Under the pieces are notes generated by a model, which was given only the letters and a program-made list of their open reading frames with translations, was not told the DNA's origin and did no database searches. Both the position numbers and the translations under genes were made by a program. From Streptosporangiaceae bacterium (GTDB lineage: Bacteria; Actinomycetota; Actinomycetes; Streptosporangiales; Streptosporangiaceae), in contig JAFARZ010000287.1 in the NCBI GenBank assembly GCA_019245115.1, positions 19,853-83,852 of the forward strand: a stretch of 64,000 nt of DNA, in the 5' to 3' direction. This document shows, piece by piece, positions 30,239-39,110 of the stretch; the first letter of the stretch is position 1, and each line of letters begins with the position of its first letter.

Positions 30239-31570
30239 TCAGCCTGGCCGGGACCCTGTACCAGGAACGGAAGCTGCTGGCCCGGCGTCGCTAGCGCGGC
30301 GGGACGGTTTCTCCGGGGGCGGCCAGTCGGTGCCGGACGGCCACCAGCCGACCCGTTGCGGCAGCTGGGCATGCGGATTCCGGCCGCGAGCGGCGAACCG
30401 CTCCATCCGGGTCGCGCCCGGCAGTTCGACCCGCGCCGACATCAGGCTGACCCCGGTACCGGTCAGTTCCACCCAGCAGATCTGCTGGGTCCGCACGTAC
30501 GCCGGGGGTAGCCCGAGCCGGCCGCCCAGCGCCTCCACCACCGATGTGCACGACCCCGAGTTCGCGTAGAAACCGGACCCGGTGGCCCGCAGCTCGGGAT
30601 GGTGCGTGTGCCCGGACACGAAGCCCTGGTAGCCGTCGCTCACGAGATCAACGGCCCGCTGCCGGGCCGCCTTGTTCTGCCCGTACCCCCGCTCGTCCAG
30701 CGCCAGCGCCGAGATGGACAGCCACGCCCGCCGGGCCATGATCGCCACCAGCGCGACGACCACCACCAGGTCGACCAGCGCCCCGTAGCCGAGGATCACC
30801 CCGCCGTGGATCCACACCCCGGTGTCCGGGTACCGCGACCGGACATCGGAGTACCAGGGGATCCGCACCAGGATCAGCAGCGCGAGCGGGATGACGATGA
30901 GCCACCACAGGTGCCGTATCAGCTTGCGGTACACCAGCCGTGACCCGACGAAGGACGGGAAGTCCGTCGGATCGGCCATCTCGTGCGCCCCGTCGACCCA
31001 GCCACGCCCCAGCCACTCGATCCGCGGGATCACCTCCCGTACGATGTGATGCCCGATCGGCGTGTCGAGTGAGTTCCGCGCGTCGTGGAAGCAGTTGTAC
31101 GGGTCGAGCTGGTGGCCGTGCTCGACGCGCACCTTGCGGCCGCCGGGCAGCACCAGGTCCGCCTCCAGGCACAGCCGGGCGCCGGTCAGCTCCCAGATCG
31201 CGTCGGCCGCCTTCACATCCCAGGCCAGATCGCCGTCATGGTTGCCGATCACGTAGATGACCTGGCCGCCGCGCTGGGTCACCGCGAGCAGCGCGGCGCA
31301 CAGATCCTCGTGCGCGCGCAGGATGTCGGTGGCCGTCGCCTCGCTGAAGCCGAGCAACTCGACCACGTCGCCGGCCAGGACCACGGTCAGCGGCTCGGCG
31401 CCCGCGGACTCTGTCTCCGATGTCAGGCGCTCCACCAGCGTGGCGCATGACCGCCCGGACACGTCGGTCCGCACCGGTGGCAGGTGCAGGTCGCTGGCGA
31501 CAATGACCGTGCCGCCGGATGGCACGGTCACGTCGAGCAGGTCAGCGACCTCAGGTCTCGGCGACGGCAT
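30239..31570 (-). CDS. Metallophosphoesterase with transmembrane segments
   Basis: VIVASDLHLPP, VVLAGDVVELLGFS, VIYVIGNHDGDLAWD, FVSGHTHHPEL; start at MPSPRPEVADLL. Confidence 0.85.
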   Translation of the reverse strand: MPSPRPEVADLLDVTVPSGGTVIVASDLHLPPVRTDVSGRSCATLVERLTSETESAGAEPLTVVLAGDVVELLGFSEATATDILRAHEDLCAALLAVTQRGGQVIYVIGNHDGDLAWDVKAADAIWELTGARLCLEADLVLPGGRKVRVEHGHQLDPYNCFHDARNSLDTPIGHHIVREVIPRIEWLGRGWVDGAHEMADPTDFPSFVGSRLVYRKLIRHLWWLIVIPLALLILVRIPWYSDVRSRYPDTGVWIHGGVILGYGALVDLVVVVALVAIMARRAWLSISALALDERGYGQNKAARQRAVDLVSDGYQGFVSGHTHHPELRATGSGFYANSGSCTSVVEALGGRLGLPPAYVRTQQICWVELTGTGVSLMSARVELPGATRMERFAARGRNPHAQLPQRVGWWPSGTDWPPPEKPSRRASDAGPAASVPGTGSRPG

Positions 31571-31709
31571 AGCTGACAGCGTTCCTTCCCACTGGGAGAT
31601 ACCCAGCCCGCTAAGACTAAGACGCCGCGGCTCCCCCCATGGTTCGGGTTGGCATTTAACCAATGGTTGAGCCACCGTCCGTTCGTGAAAAATGGGTTCC
31701 ATGGAGTCC

Positions 31710-34091
31710 GCGAGTTACGACCACCTGAGCGTGGAAGCGGCGGCCCGGGAACTCTGGGAATCCGCCGACGTGTACCGGTACGTGCCCGGCGATGGCCAGG
31801 CTTTCAGCGTCGACACGCCGCCGGCCTATGTATCCGCGGACCACCTGCACGTCGGGCACGCGATGAGCTACTCGCAGCCGGACTTCATCGTGCGCTACCG
31901 CCGCATGCGCGGCGAGCGGGTGTTCTACCCGATGGGCTTCGACGACAACGGCCTGCCCACCGAGCGGTTCGTCGAGCAGGCGCATGGGGTCAGTGCCGCC
32001 GGCATGCCGCGTGCGGAGTTCGTCGAGCTGTGCCTGGCCGAGACCCGGCGGGTCGGCGCGGTGTACGAGGAGCTGTGGCGCCGCCTCGGCCTGTCGGTCG
32101 ACTGGTCGCTGCGCTACTCGACGATCGACGCGCGCTGCCAGCGGACCGCCCAGGCCGCCTTCATCAAGCATCACGAGCTGGGAAACATGCGGCGGGCCGA
32201 GGATCCGGTGCTGTGGTGCCCGCAGGACAGGACGGCGCTGGCTCAGGCAGACCTAGAAGATAACGAACGTACTGGATTGCTCTACCCGGTAACCTTCACC
32301 GGCCCGGGTGGTGAGTCGCTGCCCATCGCCACCACCCGTCCTGAGCTGCTGCCCGCCTGCGTCGCGCTGTACCACCACCCGGACGACGCGCGGTACACCG
32401 GGCTGTCCAGCGCGCGGGTGCCGCTGTTCGGCTACCAGGTGCCGGTGCTCGCCGACGACATGGTGGACCCGGAGTACGGGACCGGGCTGATGATGATGTG
32501 CACGTTCGGGGACAGCGAGGACGTGCTGCGCTGGCGGCGCGACCGGCTGGCCCATGGGCTGGCGCTGCGGATGGTGGTGACGCCGGACGGCCGGATGGGG
32601 GAGCCGGCCGGGCCGTTCGCCGGGCTGACGCTGGCCGATGCGCGCAAGGCCATCGTGGTTGCTCTTGAATCGGCGATCGGCGCCAGACAGATCCGGCACG
32701 TGGTGAGCGTCCACGAGCGGTGCCAGACGCCCGTGGAGTTCCAGATCAGGCCGCAGTGGTTCATCGCGATCCGGGAGAACGCCGACCGGTTCCGGGCCAG
32801 GGCGGCGGAGCTCGAGTGGATCCCGCCGTTCATGCGGCACCGGCTCGAGGACTGGATCGACGGGCTGAAATGGGACTGGAACATCTCCCGGCAGCGGCGT
32901 TACGGCGTGCCGTTCCCGGTGTGGTTCTGCTCCTCATGCGGAGAGGCGGTGCTGGCCAGCCTCGAGGACCTTCCGGTGGATCCGCTGGTGGACAAGCCAA
33001 GGGCGCCGTGTGCCTCGTGCGGGTCGCCTGAATTCACGCCGGACGAGGACGTGATGGACACATGGATGACGTCCTCGCTGAGCCCGCAGATCAACTGCGG
33101 CTGGGACGGCGATCCGATGTCCGTGCGGGTACAGGGGTTCGAGATCATCCGGACGTGGCTGTTCTACACGATCGTGCAGTCGGAACTGCTGCTGGGGCGG
33201 CTGCCCTGGCGTGCGGCGATGATCGCCGGCTGGGGGCTGAACGAGCAGGGCCGCAAACTGTCCAAGCGAGACGTTTCGGCGGCGCGGTACTCGCCTTCGG
33301 ATGTGATGGAGCGGTACGGCGCGGACGCGCTGCGGCTGTGGGCGGCCAGGGCGCGCAGCGGCACCGACCTGCGCTACAACGAGAAGGACGTCAGGACCGG
33401 GCGCAAGTTCGCGGTGAAGCTGTGGAACGTGGGCCGGTTCGTGGCGATGAACCTCGGGGAGGGGCGCCTCCACGGCGGCCCGCCCCCGGTCCATGAGCGC
33501 GCCCTGGTCGACCGCTGGGTGCTGTCGCACCTGGCCGCCACGGTGGCCGAGGCGACCGCGGCGTTCGAGTCGTATGAGTACGCCCAGGCGTATCAGGCGG
33601 CGTCGCGGATGTTCTGGTCGGTGTACTGCGACAGGTACCTGGAGATGATCAAGGACCAGGTGGCGTCGGATCCGGGTACCCGCTGGACGCTGTGGGAGAC
33701 GTACCGGGTGCTGCTGGGGCTGTTCGCGCCCTTCGCTCCGTTCGTCACCGAGGAGATGTACCAGCGGTTCTACCGGCGCCACGAGGGCGCGCCGTCGCTG
33801 CACGTGACTTCGTGGCCGGCGGCCGATCCGGCCTGGGTGTCCGACGTGTCCGCCGCCGACCAGCTCGCCGTGATCCTGGACGCCACCCGGGTGCTACGCA
33901 GCCGGGAGAAACTCGGCAACTCCGCGCGGCTGCGCGCGCTGACGCTGCAGGCCCACCATCCCGCGGCGTCGGCGCTGCTGGACGTCATCGCCGAGCCGCT
34001 GCGGGTGGCCGCCCGCGCCGACGCGGTGGTCTTCGGCGAGGCGGCCCACCCCAGCGGCGTCGACGGCATTACGGTAGCCATCGCCGCCTGA
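31710..34091 (+). CDS. Valyl-tRNA synthetase-like class Ia aaRS (archaeal type)
   Basis: From MESASYDHLS; HVGHA (HIGH), PMGFDDNGLPTERFVE, IATTRPELLPACVALY, GRKLSKRD (KMSKS). Confidence 0.82.
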   Translation, partial: ASYDHLSVEAAARELWESADVYRYVPGDGQAFSVDTPPAYVSADHLHVGHAMSYSQPDFIVRYRRMRGERVFYPMGFDDNGLPTERFVEQAHGVSAAGMPRAEFVELCLAETRRVGAVYEELWRRLGLSVDWSLRYSTIDARCQRTAQAAFIKHHELGNMRRAEDPVLWCPQDRTALAQADLEDNERTGLLYPVTFTGPGGESLPIATTRPELLPACVALYHHPDDARYTGLSSARVPLFGYQVPVLADDMVDPEYGTGLMMMCTFGDSEDVLRWRRDRLAHGLALRMVVTPDGRMGEPAGPFAGLTLADARKAIVVALESAIGARQIRHVVSVHERCQTPVEFQIRPQWFIAIRENADRFRARAAELEWIPPFMRHRLEDWIDGLKWDWNISRQRRYGVPFPVWFCSSCGEAVLASLEDLPVDPLVDKPRAPCASCGSPEFTPDEDVMDTWMTSSLSPQINCGWDGDPMSVRVQGFEIIRTWLFYTIVQSELLLGRLPWRAAMIAGWGLNEQGRKLSKRDVSAARYSPSDVMERYGADALRLWAARARSGTDLRYNEKDVRTGRKFAVKLWNVGRFVAMNLGEGRLHGGPPPVHERALVDRWVLSHLAATVAEATAAFESYEYAQAYQAASRMFWSVYCDRYLEMIKDQVASDPGTRWTLWETYRVLLGLFAPFAPFVTEEMYQRFYRRHEGAPSLHVTSWPAADPAWVSDVSAADQLAVILDATRVLRSREKLGNSARLRALTLQAHHPAASALLDVIAEPLRVAARADAVVFGEAAHPSGVDGITVAIAA

Positions 34092-34096
34092 GCCCG

Positions 34097-34786
34097 TTAC
34101 TTCTGCGACAGGGCGGCCAGGACGTCGTGGGCTATGGCGATCAAGCCGAACTGCCGGGCGGCGTCAGCCGGGGGAACGTGGATGAACGCGGCCGGTATGG
34201 CGGCCGTGCTCAGGAAGATATCGGCGTTGCCGGACACGACGTCGAGGCTCACCCCGTCGAGCCGGGGGTGGCCGGATCCGGCCGGGGTCACGATCATGAG
34301 CATCGCCTTCGCGCTGTCCCCGAGACCGGCAACCGGGCCTTCGACGGTGCTGAGCCTGGCGCCTTCCTTGATCGCCTGGGGATCGGTCCACATAGTCCCG
34401 AACACCGACACTGACCGGGGCTGGATGGAAGAGACCGCCTGGCCGTTGCTGGGAATAGTGACGGGGGCGGACGCGAAGGTGGTCATCGTCATCGAGAGCG
34501 TGCGAGGCTGGCCGCCGTTGAGCCGGTGCCACTGGCACCGGGCCGTACGGAGGGACTTGAGCGCCGGCCCGCCGGACGATTCGCCTATCGCACCGGGCAG
34601 GTACTTGTCCAGGGTGGTCGGCCTGACCAGCGCGCACGCTCCGGACAGCGCCACGTACTGCCGTGACTGGGCAGGGCTCACCGCGGCCGTCACGGCGACC
34701 GCGGCTGCCGTCGCGCCTGTTATGAGAATCACGCCGGCCGCGGCCAGCAGGCCGATCCGGATCCATCGTGTGGGCTGGTCAGGCAT
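34097..34786 (-). CDS. DUF3558-like membrane-anchored secreted protein
   Basis: 229 aa, N-terminal TM (IGLLAAAGVILITGATAAAVAVTAAV), extracytoplasmic domain resembling 23450..24007. Confidence 0.6.
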   Translation of the reverse strand: MPDQPTRWIRIGLLAAAGVILITGATAAAVAVTAAVSPAQSRQYVALSGACALVRPTTLDKYLPGAIGESSGGPALKSLRTARCQWHRLNGGQPRTLSMTMTTFASAPVTIPSNGQAVSSIQPRSVSVFGTMWTDPQAIKEGARLSTVEGPVAGLGDSAKAMLMIVTPAGSGHPRLDGVSLDVVSGNADIFLSTAAIPAAFIHVPPADAARQFGLIAIAHDVLAALSQK

Positions 34787-34853
34787 CGCATCACATCCCC
34801 GGCCCCCCGAGGCTTATCAGAGGTGGTACCACCGCCGTTCGTTAGTGTGGATT

Positions 34854-35837
34854 TTATTCGTAGAGCGCGGCGGTGGCACGGGCCGCGGCGGCCAGCCGGT
34901 CGCGTAGCTCCGCCGGTTCGAGTACCTCGATCTCGGGGCCCAGGGCCAGGAACTCACGGCAGGCGTGCTCGACCGACTCGATCGGTAGGACCGCGCGGGT
35001 CCGGCCGTCGGTATCGGGGACACCGGTCCGGGCCGCCGCCTCGGCGGCGGTGGCGGACAGGCGGGCGATGGCTGTTCCGGTGAGACGGACGGTGGCGTCC
35101 GCGCGGTGAAGCTGGTCCAGGAACTCGGTCGTGCTGGTCTTCCAGTAAGCGGCCAGGTCGAACGAGCCGGGGATGGCGAACTCTTCGTCCAGGACCTCCA
35201 GGGCGAGGATCTGATCGACGCGGTAGGTGCGCGGTCGCGGGCCGGTGTGCCGGGCGACCAGGTACCAGCGGCCGGCCTTGAGCACCAGGCCATAGGGTTC
35301 CAGGCGGCGGTCGACATCGGTCGGCGCCTTCCAGCGGCGGTAGCGCAGCCGGAGCGCGCGCCCGCGCCAGACCGCGTCCGCGACGGCCGGCAGGAACGGC
35401 GTCTCATCCGCGGTGGCGTACCAGCCAGTGGCATCCAGGTGGAAGCGGGACTGGACCTGGCCGACCTGCTCGGCCAGGGCCGGCGGGAGCGCGGCGCGGA
35501 CCTTGAGCTGAGCGGCCGCGAGCACCGAGCCGAGCCCCAGTTCGGCGGCGGGGCCGGGCAGCCCGGACAAGGACAGCGCCCGGGCCTCGTCCGGGCTGAG
35601 CCCGGTCAGCCTGGTCCGGTAGCCATCCAGCAGCCGGTAGCCGCCGCGGTGCCCGGCGTCGCCATACAACGGAATGCCCGCCGCGTGCAGCGACTCCACG
35701 TCGCGGTAGATGGTCCGGACGGAAACCTCCAGCTCCTCGGCGAGCTGGGTGGCCGTCAGCCGGCCGCGGCTCTGCAGCAGCAGAAGAATGGTCACCAGCC
35801 GGCTCGCGCGCATGTGGCTTATTGTGATGCACTCCAC
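34854..35837 (-). CDS. WYL-domain (YafY-like) transcriptional regulator
   Basis: 327 aa; RLTATQLAEELEVSVRTIYRDVESLHAAGIPLYGDAGHRGGYRLLDGYRTRLTGLSPDEA. Confidence 0.93.
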   Translation of the reverse strand: MECITISHMRASRLVTILLLLQSRGRLTATQLAEELEVSVRTIYRDVESLHAAGIPLYGDAGHRGGYRLLDGYRTRLTGLSPDEARALSLSGLPGPAAELGLGSVLAAAQLKVRAALPPALAEQVGQVQSRFHLDATGWYATADETPFLPAVADAVWRGRALRLRYRRWKAPTDVDRRLEPYGLVLKAGRWYLVARHTGPRPRTYRVDQILALEVLDEEFAIPGSFDLAAYWKTSTTEFLDQLHRADATVRLTGTAIARLSATAAEAAARTGVPDTDGRTRAVLPIESVEHACREFLALGPEIEVLEPAELRDRLAAAARATAALYE

Positions 35838-35876
35838 TGACAGAAGATGTCAGGGAAGTGCCTCTAGCCTTCCGGC

Positions 35877-36347
35877 ATGCCATTCACGGAGAAGCTGCTG
35901 ACCAGCCTGCCGCCGATAGCGGCGGGCGGGCGGCAATTCAAGCGTTATTACGTCACATCCGAGACCGCCTCGATCTCCCCGGAGATCGAAGCGGCGGCGT
36001 TCGAGACCTTGCCCAAGCTGCTGCCGGAGGCGGACGGCACGCCGGCGGCTGGCTTCGTCGTCCTGCACCGGGGCGGGGATGGCGCGGCCTACCTGAACGC
36101 CTACACGTGGGTATGGGACAACGTGTTGCACATGCGCGCGGCGGCGGCAGCGCAGCCGGTGCTGGGGTGCCCGGACGATGATCCGACGCATTTCCTGGTT
36201 GTGGACCGGCCGTGGATCGGCTGTGTGTGGGAGCTTCCGCCGATCCAGCACGAGCGGGACGCCTGGGTCCGGCACATGCTGGTGCCGGACGTGGCGGACC
36301 TGGACGGATACCTGGCCGACGCGATTCCGGACGGGTGGACCGGATGA
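35877..36347 (+). CDS. Conserved hypothetical protein, 156 aa
   Basis: Intact ORF divergent from the WYL regulator; Trp-rich central region. Confidence 0.7.
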   Translation: MPFTEKLLTSLPPIAAGGRQFKRYYVTSETASISPEIEAAAFETLPKLLPEADGTPAAGFVVLHRGGDGAAYLNAYTWVWDNVLHMRAAAAAQPVLGCPDDDPTHFLVVDRPWIGCVWELPPIQHERDAWVRHMLVPDVADLDGYLADAIPDGWTG

Positions 36348-36799
36348 GCGCGCGAGACTTCGACTTCTTTCACGGGAGCTGGCAGGTCGCGCACCGGTAT
36401 CTGAGGACGCGGCTGGCGGGTGACGATGAATGGGGGGAGTTCACCACCCGGACGACGTGCCGGCCGATCCTCGGCGGGGCCGGCAACATAGACGAGGGCG
36501 AGTTCGCCGAGCACGGATACCACGCCATGTCGCTGCGGCTGTACAACCCGGAGGAGGATTCCTGGGCCATCTACTGGATCACCAGTCGCAGCACCGTGAT
36601 GGATCCGCCGATGGCTGGCCGGTTTGCTGATGGGGCGGGCGAGTTCTTCGGTGCGGACACGCTCGACGGGGTCCAGGTGCCGTGCCGGTTCCTGTGGTCG
36701 GTGTTCGGGCCGGACCGGTGCCGGTGGGAGCAGGCCTACTCCGACGACGACGGCAGGACGTGGGAGACGAACTGGTATATGGACTTCACGCGGATCTGA
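36344..36799 (+). CDS. DUF1579-like protein
   Basis: MSARDFDFFHGSWQVAHRYLRTRLAGDDEWGEFTTRTTCRPILGGAGNIDEG; ATGA overlap with upstream gene. Confidence 0.75.
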   Translation: MSARDFDFFHGSWQVAHRYLRTRLAGDDEWGEFTTRTTCRPILGGAGNIDEGEFAEHGYHAMSLRLYNPEEDSWAIYWITSRSTVMDPPMAGRFADGAGEFFGADTLDGVQVPCRFLWSVFGPDRCRWEQAYSDDDGRTWETNWYMDFTRI

Positions 36800-36863
36800 C
36801 CGTGCGGGCGGCAGCCGTCGCGCGGGCGGCAGCCGTCGCGCGGCGGCGCGGGACAATGTCTGG

Positions 36864-37820
36864 ATGCGGATCATCGCCCTCGAAGAGCATTTCTGGACCC
36901 CCGCCCTGGCCCCGGCGCCCGGCACCGGCACGCTGGCGTTCTGGGGGCCGCAGACCGATCACGACCTGCGCGACCTCGGTTTGAAACGGCTCGCCGACAT
37001 GGACGCCTGCGGGATCGACTTCCAGGTCGTCTCGCATGTCGCGCCGGCCGCGCAGGGACTCGCGGGGGAGTCCGCGCTGGCCCGGGCGCGCGAGGCCAAC
37101 GACATGCTCGCGGCGGCGGTGCGTTCGCATCCGGACCGGTTCGGCGGCTTCGCGACGCTGCCGACCGGGGACGCCTCGGCGGCCGCGGACGAACTCGAAC
37201 GCGCCTGCACCGAGCTGGGTTTCCTCGGCGCGATGGTGAACAGCACGCTCGGCTCCAATGACGCGTTCCTCGATGACACGCGTTTCGAAGTTCTCCTGTC
37301 CCGGTTCGAGCGGCTCGACGTGCCGCTGTACCTGCATCCCGCGCCGCCGCCGGCGGCGTTGCGTTCGGTGCTCTATAGCGGGCTGCCTTCGGCGGTGGCG
37401 GGGCGGCTCGCCACCGGCGCGTGGGGCTGGCACGCGGAAGCCGGCCTGCACGTGCTACGGATGATCGCCACGGGCGTATTCGACCGGCATCCGAGGCTGC
37501 GCCTGATCGTCGGCCACTGCGGCGAGATGCTGCCGTTCATGCTGGCCCGCATCGACGCGATGCTGCCGTTGCCGCAGGCCAGGCTTTCGCCGTCCGAATA
37601 CTTCCTGCGCCACGTGTGGGTGACCACCAGCGGGCTGTTCACGCTGCCGCCGGTCATGTGCGCCATCGAGGTGCTCGGCGTCGACCGGGTGATGTTCAGC
37701 GTGGACTACCCGTTCGGCTCCAACACCGAAGGCCGCGCCCTGCTTGACGCCCTCCCCCTCGACCCGGCCGACGTCGCCAAGATCGCCTCCGGCAACGCCG
37801 AGCAAGTCCTCCACCTGTGA
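36864..37820 (+). CDS. Amidohydrolase (metal-dependent decarboxylase-like)
   Basis: MRIIALEEHFWTPA, LRLIVGHCGEMLPFMLARID, VMFSVDYPFGSN. Confidence 0.88.
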   Translation: MRIIALEEHFWTPALAPAPGTGTLAFWGPQTDHDLRDLGLKRLADMDACGIDFQVVSHVAPAAQGLAGESALARAREANDMLAAAVRSHPDRFGGFATLPTGDASAAADELERACTELGFLGAMVNSTLGSNDAFLDDTRFEVLLSRFERLDVPLYLHPAPPPAALRSVLYSGLPSAVAGRLATGAWGWHAEAGLHVLRMIATGVFDRHPRLRLIVGHCGEMLPFMLARIDAMLPLPQARLSPSEYFLRHVWVTTSGLFTLPPVMCAIEVLGVDRVMFSVDYPFGSNTEGRALLDALPLDPADVAKIASGNAEQVLHL

Positions 37821-37982
37821 GGTTAACCCGTCCCAACTCCCGCCCAGCGCCCCGCGTCTGTGCTCCGGCGTTCGTGCTCCGGCGTTCGTGCCCGGGCGGC
37901 GCCTGCGCGTTTTACGGTCCCCGAAATATGCGCATTTATGCGTATATGTCAGCGGTCGTACATGTGGAACTGGCCCGATACC

Positions 37983-38065
37983 GTGGAAGATTGGGGCTTT
38001 GCGGAAGGTTAGGCGCCGGTTTCCGGCGCCTAACCTTCCGCGGGACCCTTTGTTTCCAACGGATC
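37983..38065. repeat. Dispersed hairpin element, copy C
   Basis: GTGGAAGATTGGGGCTTTGCGGAAGGTTAGGCGCCGGTTTCCGGCGCCTAACCTTCCGCGGGACCCTTTGTTTCC; perfect 17-bp arms with TTT loop. Confidence 0.88.
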
Positions 38066-38568
38066 GCCGGTTGCAACGGAACATTCCGGACATGAGGCGC
38101 TGCCGATCGTCCCGGGTCGCCGTATGCGCCTGGTAGAAGCGGCAATCGGCGGCTGAGCTCTGCACATATAGAGCTTGAAGATGCAGGGCCCTCAGCGTGC
38201 CAATGGCACCAGTCGAGCCCGCCAGGGTGTGCCACTGGTGCCGTCGCTCGGGCGCAGGTCGGCTCAGATCTTTGCCTTCGCCTCCATATAGCACGGAAAT
38301 TGTGTGCTACACGGAAATTTATCGGCCGTATTCGTACACTGAATTTCCGCGCAGCACCGATTTTCCCTCTTAATCCGCTTCCCGTTCGGGAGTTTGCCGG
38401 ACATTCAGGGCAATCCGGCAACGGCGCGACTACGCGCCCCTGATCTGCAGACTTGCCACGTGCCTCCCCGCAGGTGACAGACCCTAGCCTTCACGCTCAG
38501 TACCGGATATGTCAGGATATGTGCCACGCAATCGGCGGCAGCGGCGGGGCGAGCTGCGGCAGAAGGCG

Positions 38569-38765
38569 GGTGCGAGCGGGGGCAGAGGGCGCGTGCGAGC
38601 GGGCGAGCGGGGGCAGAGGGCGCGTGCGAGCGGGGGCAGAGGGCGGGTGCGAGCGGCGGCAGAGGGCGGGGGCAGAGGGCGGGTGCGAGCGGGGCGAGCT
38701 GGGGGCAGAAGGCGGGTGTCAGTGGGGCAGAAGGCGAGGTGCGAGCGGGGGCAGGCGGCGGGTGA
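38569..38765. repeat. Degenerate G-rich minisatellite
   Basis: Repeated GTGCGAGCGGGGGCAGAGGGCG units with variable length, upstream of suf operon. Confidence 0.8.
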
Positions 38766-39095
38766 GCGCGGGCGGCCTGCGCGCGGTTTCGGGGTGTGGG
38801 ACGGGGCTGAGGGGGATGGTTGGCGCAACGTGCCCCACCTGGGGGGATGGTTGGCGCAACCTACCCCTTCCGTCCGCAGCCCGCAGTCCGGCCCGTACGC
38901 CGCGCAGGCCGCCCCGGCCCGGTCCTCAGGCCGCCCGCCCCGCCCCGGCCCGGCAGGCCGCCCCGCCCGCCGCCCATGCAGTCCGCTCGCCGCGGCGGCC
39001 GCGGCGGGCCCGGGCCTGCCGACCGTCGGCCGCCCGGGGGGTGATTTAGGTCACGGTGATCTTGCGGAAATTTGCGGTGGCCGGCGAATTTACGG

Positions 39096-39110
39096 CACAA
39101 TAGTGTTGTG
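39096..39110. promoter_or_regulatory. Candidate SufR operator
   Basis: Perfect inverted repeat CACAA-TAGTG-TTGTG overlapping the sufR GTG start. Confidence 0.5.

Noticed and set aside
29267-30511. Several ORFs crossing the repeat island (305, 219, 198 aa)
   Set aside because: They read through dispersed repeats and antisense to the DksA-like gene; no family features.
37455-38421. 279-aa and 161-aa minus ORFs containing RKVRRRKPAPNLP-like segments
   Set aside because: Translations of hairpin copy C and flanks, overlapping the amidohydrolase antisense; treated as noncoding.
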